This document shows, piece after piece, positions 15,051 through 18,056 of a DNA stretch of 18,056 nt. This DNA is from Acidobacteriota bacterium (GTDB lineage Bacteria; Acidobacteriota; Terriglobia; Acidiferrales; UBA7541): NCBI GenBank assembly GCA_003133505.1, contig PKXT01000081.1, positions 537 to 18,592 on the forward strand. The letters are read 5' to 3'. Numbering within the stretch: the stretch's first letter is position 1; each line of letters opens with the position of its first letter. The notes beneath the pieces were generated by a model. The model was not told the origin of the DNA. It saw only the letters and a list, made by a program, of their open reading frames with translations, and did not search any database. The position numbers were made by a program, and so were the translations under genes.

Positions 15051-15413
15051 CTAAATTTGCCTCGGCAAGACGGATTTCACCATTTGGATGGCAAGATCAG
15101 GATCGGCGACCTCCACGATTAACTCATTGTATTCCTCATGATTCAATTCCATCACAACCGTGCGATCGGGGTTGTGGACGTCCCAAAAAACTCGTTTCCC
15201 GCTCTGATAGAATGTGCCTGCCGTAATCACCCCTGGAACACTGGTTCCCGGTAGCCTTATTCCGTGCCACCAGCCATGCGCAATGGAAGGATCCAAACGA
15301 ATATTAGTGATGTGCCGCAACGGGATTTCCAGGGAGCCTTTAAACGCCCACAGCTTGTCGGCACCTTTAACGTTTATGGTCAAGCTGTCATTGGAGATGG
15401 ATAATTCCACCAT
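15051..15413 (-). CDS. conserved small protein with bacterial PH-like fold
   Basis: A 120-residue protein from MVELSISNDSLTINVKGADK. It is beta-rich with a long central stretch (GWWHGIRLPGTSVPGVITAG, FYQSGKRVFWDVHNPDRTVV) and a final helix (ELIVEVADPDLAIQMVKSVL). I recall closely similar uncharacterised bacterial proteins with this WW-G-R-PGT-PG-I-AGTF core; a PH-like barrel is likely but function is unknown. The frame is open to an ATG at 15449, which would add 12 residues; 15413 is preferred because homologues begin at this point and AAGG lies ten bases upstream. It lies 99 bases upstream of lipA. Confidence 0.75.
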   Translation of the reverse strand: MVELSISNDSLTINVKGADKLWAFKGSLEIPLRHITNIRLDPSIAHGWWHGIRLPGTSVPGVITAGTFYQSGKRVFWDVHNPDRTVVMELNHEEYNELIVEVADPDLAIQMVKSVLPRQI

Positions 15414-15528
15414 AATTGTGCGGCCTTTTGCGTCGAAATGTTTTGGCATCTTTCAGGACACATTGTACACCGCTGTCGGTTTTGATGGATGCAATGTCCA
15501 TCTCGGCGAAACTAATTCGTAGGCTCAT
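15388..15528 (-). CDS. possible 46-residue ORF with a good ribosome site, overlapping the PH-like gene
   Basis: ATG at 15528 has AAGGA seven bases upstream and opens a frame (MSLRISFAEMDIASIKTDSG through the ending GGIIHLQ) that ends 26 bases inside the PH-like gene in another frame. It could be a leader whose translation is coupled to the PH-like protein. I recognise no family and the composition is not distinctive. Confidence 0.2.
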   Translation of the reverse strand: MSLRISFAEMDIASIKTDSGVQCVLKDAKTFRRKRPHNYGGIIHLQ

Positions 15529-15662
15529 GGAATCATCCTTCTTCTCCACGAAACCATAACTAGAATGAGGCCACAAGTAGCCGCATGTGTGTGGTAAACA
15601 AGCAACACTTTGGAAGTCTGCCTTCGCCCACACCAGTCCCAATCTAAAGAAAACAATAACCT

Positions 15663-15668
15663 TATACT
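15663..15668 (+). promoter_or_regulatory. candidate -10 box for lpxC
   Basis: TATACT at 15663-15668 matches five of six -10 positions in an A/T-rich stretch. No recognisable -35 sits at the right distance. A start near 15675 would give a leader of about 34 bases containing the six-codon ORF at 15692. Confidence 0.3.
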
Positions 15669-15691
15669 CTATCCATACAAGGGAAGCTAAA

Positions 15692-15712
15692 ATGCTAACA
15701 ACGATTAAGTGA
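15692..15712 (+). CDS. six-codon upstream ORF overlapping the lpxC start
   Basis: ATG at 15692, with AAGGG eight bases upstream, encodes MLTTIK and stops at TGA (15710-15712), which overlaps the lpxC GTG (15709-15711) as GTGA. lpxC itself has no Shine-Dalgarno in the 20 bases before GTG, so ribosomes loaded on this mini-ORF could supply lpxC by re-initiation. Confidence 0.35.
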   Translation: MLTTIK

Positions 15713-16617
15713 TTCCTCAGTTGCAAACCACTATTGCGCGACCGGTTTCCGTGGAAGGCATCGGCCTGCACACCGCCGTCAGATGCCGTTTGCGCTTGGT
15801 ACCCGCGACCGCCGACACTGGCATTGTTTTTCGCCGGGTGGATCTCGATAATTTTGAGATCGAGGCCCATGGCCGCAATGTGGCGCGGGTGAGCTATGCC
15901 ACCAGCCTGATGAAACAGGGCGTGTGGCTATCAACCACCGAGCATTTGCTCGCCGCTTTATATTCGTCGGGCGTTGACAACGTTTACGTGGAGATAGATG
16001 CGCTCGAACTGCCCATCCTGGACGGTTCCTCCCAGCCATTTGTCGAGATGCTGGATCAAGCCGGTCTGCGGCGGCTGCGGAAGCCGCGTCGTTACTTGCG
16101 CGTCGTCAAATCACTCGAATTTTCCGTTGGTGATCGCCATATCGGCATCTATCCTTGTGAAGATTTCCGGGTGCGATGTCTGATTGATTTTCCCCATCCG
16201 CTGATTGGAAGACAAGAGGCTGAACTGGTGGTGACAGCGGAATCGTTCCGTCATGAACTCGCGGCAGCGCGCACATTTGGTTTCGTTGAGGAGGCCGAGA
16301 GCCTTCGCGCACAGGGGCTGGCGCGGGGCGGCTCGCTGGAAAATGCCATTGTCCTCACCCGCGTCGGCCTGTTGAACCCTGAGGGGCTGCGCTTTCGGGA
16401 TGAATTTGCCCGGCATAAGACCCTGGACCTGATCGGGGATCTGGCTTTACTGGGTCTGCCCCTGCAAGCCAGCGTAATTGCTCACAAGGCCGGCCATGCT
16501 CTCCATACCCAAATGGTCATGCGGCTCTTGTCCGACCCCACGCTCTGGATTAAAACGACGGAGGTGGGCGCAGCGCAAAACCCCTCAGTGCTCTTCCCGC
16601 TTTCCGCAGCTTCCTGA
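15709..16617 (+). CDS. lpxC: UDP-3-O-acyl-N-acetylglucosamine deacetylase
   Basis: Catalyses the first committed step of lipid A synthesis: zinc-dependent removal of acetate from UDP-3-O-acyl-GlcNAc in the cytoplasm. It has 302 residues, the normal single-domain length. The N-terminal VSVEGIGLHTAV is followed by TTEHLLAALYSSGVDN (Glu78, His79), ELPILDGSSQPFVEML, RHKTLDLIGDLALLG (zinc ligands His236 and Asp240) and AGHALHTQMVMRL (His263). The start is GTG; an in-frame TAA lies immediately before it, so no earlier start is possible. TTG at 15721 is the next alternative. glmU follows 133 bases downstream on the same strand. The gene shows that the organism makes lipid A. Confidence 0.97.
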   Translation: MIPQLQTTIARPVSVEGIGLHTAVRCRLRLVPATADTGIVFRRVDLDNFEIEAHGRNVARVSYATSLMKQGVWLSTTEHLLAALYSSGVDNVYVEIDALELPILDGSSQPFVEMLDQAGLRRLRKPRRYLRVVKSLEFSVGDRHIGIYPCEDFRVRCLIDFPHPLIGRQEAELVVTAESFRHELAAARTFGFVEEAESLRAQGLARGGSLENAIVLTRVGLLNPEGLRFRDEFARHKTLDLIGDLALLGLPLQASVIAHKAGHALHTQMVMRLLSDPTLWIKTTEVGAAQNPSVLFPLSAAS

Positions 16618-16750
16618 TTTCGCACAGGGCTCGGGATTCCACGATGTTCAGACTTCGTCTAACGTGACGTTCGCCATGGTCTTCAGCGCAATCGCCCGCG
16701 CATACATTCAATATTGCCAAATCCCATTAGCGGGGCGAGAATAGCCGCGC

Positions 16751-18056
16751 ATGTCCTACTCCGACACAATTGTCGTTATTCTCGCAGCCGGCAAGGGTAC
16801 GCGGCTGAAATCTGGCGTCGCAAAGGTTCTTCATCGCGCTGGCGGACGCTCACTTGTCGAACACGTAATTCGTGCATGCCAGCCCCTTGCCGCGCGGGGC
16901 ACGATTGTAGTCGCCGGTTATCAGGCGGACCCAGTGCGCGTGGTAGCCGAATCGCTGGGAGCAGCAACAGTGCTTCAGGAGCCCCTGAAAGGCACCGGTC
17001 ACGCTTTGCTGGCGGTGCGGGAGGCAATTCCGCCGGGCGTCACGCGAGTGTTGGTTGTCCCGGGGGATGCGCCGCTCATCCGTTCCGAAACACTGGCTGC
17101 TTTGCTCAACGCTCATGAGGCTTCAGGTGCAGTCGCGGCGGTTTTGACGGCCCACCTAGATAATGCAACCGGCTACGGGCGAATAGTCCGCGGATCAGAT
17201 CGAGATGTCGAGGCCATCGTCGAGGAAAAAACCGCCACCCCCGGGCAGCGCGCGATTTGTGAAGTCAATTCCAGTATTTATTCGTTTAACTTGCACGGGC
17301 TTTGGCAGGCGGTGGAGCGAATCCGCCCCAATAATTTTCACGGGGAAATCTATTTGACCGATGCAGTTGCTCTGCTCCGTGAGCATGGCAACCGCGTGGT
17401 GGCGGTCTGTTCCGATGATGCCCAGGAAGTCCTCGGCTGCAACACCCGCGCCGAACTTGCCGACTTGGACAGAATTTTCCGGCACCGCAAGGCTGCCGCA
17501 TTGATGGACGCCGGAGTAACCTTATACCTACCCGAGACAAGTTTTATTGATGCGGACGTGGAGGCTGGCATGGACACGGTAATCCAGCCAGGCGTGCAGT
17601 TGCTGGGACGCACGCGGATTGGCGAGCGCTGTACGATTGGCGCCGGTTGCGTCCTGATGGATGCCGACATAGCCGACGATGTAGAGATCAAGCCCCATTC
17701 GCTGGTGTTCAATTCGCGGCTGGGGTCGGGTACGGGTGTTGGGCCATTCGCACACATTCGCGACGGCGCGGAGCTTCGCCCCGGAGCGCGCGTTGGAAAT
17801 TTTGTCGAGGTAAAGAAGAGTATTGTGGGCGAGGGCACCAAGGCGATGCACCTGACCTACATCGGCGACGCTACCATTGGCGCGGGAACAAATATCGGCG
17901 CGGGCACCATCACTTGTAATTATGATGGCGCGCGCAAAAACCCCACCACGATTGGCGATCGCGTCTTTATTGGCAGCGGCACGGAACTGGTGGCTCCAGT
18001 GAGCGTCGGTAGTGGCGCGTATGTCGCAGCCGGTTCGACCATCACAGAAAATGTGC
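16751..18056 (+). CDS. glmU: bifunctional GlcNAc-1-phosphate uridyltransferase / glucosamine-1-phosphate acetyltransferase, 3' end missing
   Basis: Makes UDP-GlcNAc, the precursor of peptidoglycan and lipid A. The visible 435 codons cover nearly all of the usual 455-480. The N-terminal nucleotidyltransferase has VVILAAGKGTRLKSG (8-22), EPLKGTGHALLAV, VVPGDAPLIRS and EVNSSIYSF. The C-terminal left-handed beta-helix acetyltransferase starts near 255 with hexapeptide repeats, and carries HIR (Arg337), HLTYIGD (His367) and NIGAGTITCNYDGARKNPTT. The start ATG has no strong Shine-Dalgarno. The spacer after lpxC (16618-16750) holds a small stem AGAC/GTCT at 16651-16661 without a U-tract, so read-through from lpxC is likely. 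The frame is intact up to the window end. Confidence 0.96.
   Translation, partial: MSYSDTIVVILAAGKGTRLKSGVAKVLHRAGGRSLVEHVIRACQPLAARGTIVVAGYQADPVRVVAESLGAATVLQEPLKGTGHALLAVREAIPPGVTRVLVVPGDAPLIRSETLAALLNAHEASGAVAAVLTAHLDNATGYGRIVRGSDRDVEAIVEEKTATPGQRAICEVNSSIYSFNLHGLWQAVERIRPNNFHGEIYLTDAVALLREHGNRVVAVCSDDAQEVLGCNTRAELADLDRIFRHRKAAALMDAGVTLYLPETSFIDADVEAGMDTVIQPGVQLLGRTRIGERCTIGAGCVLMDADIADDVEIKPHSLVFNSRLGSGTGVGPFAHIRDGAELRPGARVGNFVEVKKSIVGEGTKAMHLTYIGDATIGAGTNIGAGTITCNYDGARKNPTTIGDRVFIGSGTELVAPVSVGSGAYVAAGSTITENV

Noticed and set aside
15388..15870. 160-codon minus-strand frame reaching into lpxC
   Set aside because: Its upstream part is antisense to lpxC; only the last 46 codons have a credible start.

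Overview
The window looks like a chromosomal segment of an Acidobacteriota member, probably class Terriglobia. This is inferred from family content, not from a search: a DUF6599-type segment, a very large PIG-L deacetylase with a C-terminal glutaminase-like region, a PheT without its EMAP/OB domain, and moderately GC-rich DNA. Most genes are housekeeping genes. I see no CRISPR array, tRNA, rRNA, insertion sequence or phage gene.

Region 1 (1-2974, minus strand) is an efflux locus. In transcription order it holds a small membrane-anchored His/Cys-rich protein, a TolC-family outer-membrane factor, and an RND periplasmic adaptor lipoprotein whose ATG overlaps the tolC stop. The adaptor is the most striking item in the window. 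About 334 codons in, its reading frame continues without a break into a segment resembling the middle of DUF6599 proteins, with a clear rise in GC3. This is either a real gene fusion by recombination or a join of two unrelated DNA pieces during assembly.

Region 2 (3130-8322, minus strand) is the classical translation operon infC-rpmI-rplT-pheS-pheT-zapA (IF3, L35, L20, PheRS alpha and beta, ZapA). infC appears to start at a rare AUC codon behind a strong Shine-Dalgarno sequence, rpmI at TTG and zapA at GTG. The rpmI-rplT spacer is long and can form two hairpins followed by a U-rich tract. A 39-codon ORF exactly bridges pheT and zapA with stop/start overlaps at both ends.

Region 3 (8323-13975) begins with a plus-strand gene for a two-TM small protein, with a consensus -10 box and a 12-bp palindrome at its expected transcription start. 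It converges on a minus-strand pair, an APC-family permease and a secreted multidomain PIG-L deacetylase. A secreted TPR protein diverges from the permease.

Region 4 (14016-18056) holds lipA (lipoyl synthase) and a small PH-like conserved protein on the minus strand. These are divergent from lpxC (lipid A synthesis) and glmU (UDP-GlcNAc synthesis, cut by the window end). LpxC acts on a UDP-GlcNAc-derived substrate, so glmU and lpxC are in the same pathway. The lpxC GTG start overlaps the stop of a six-codon ORF that has its own ribosome binding site.
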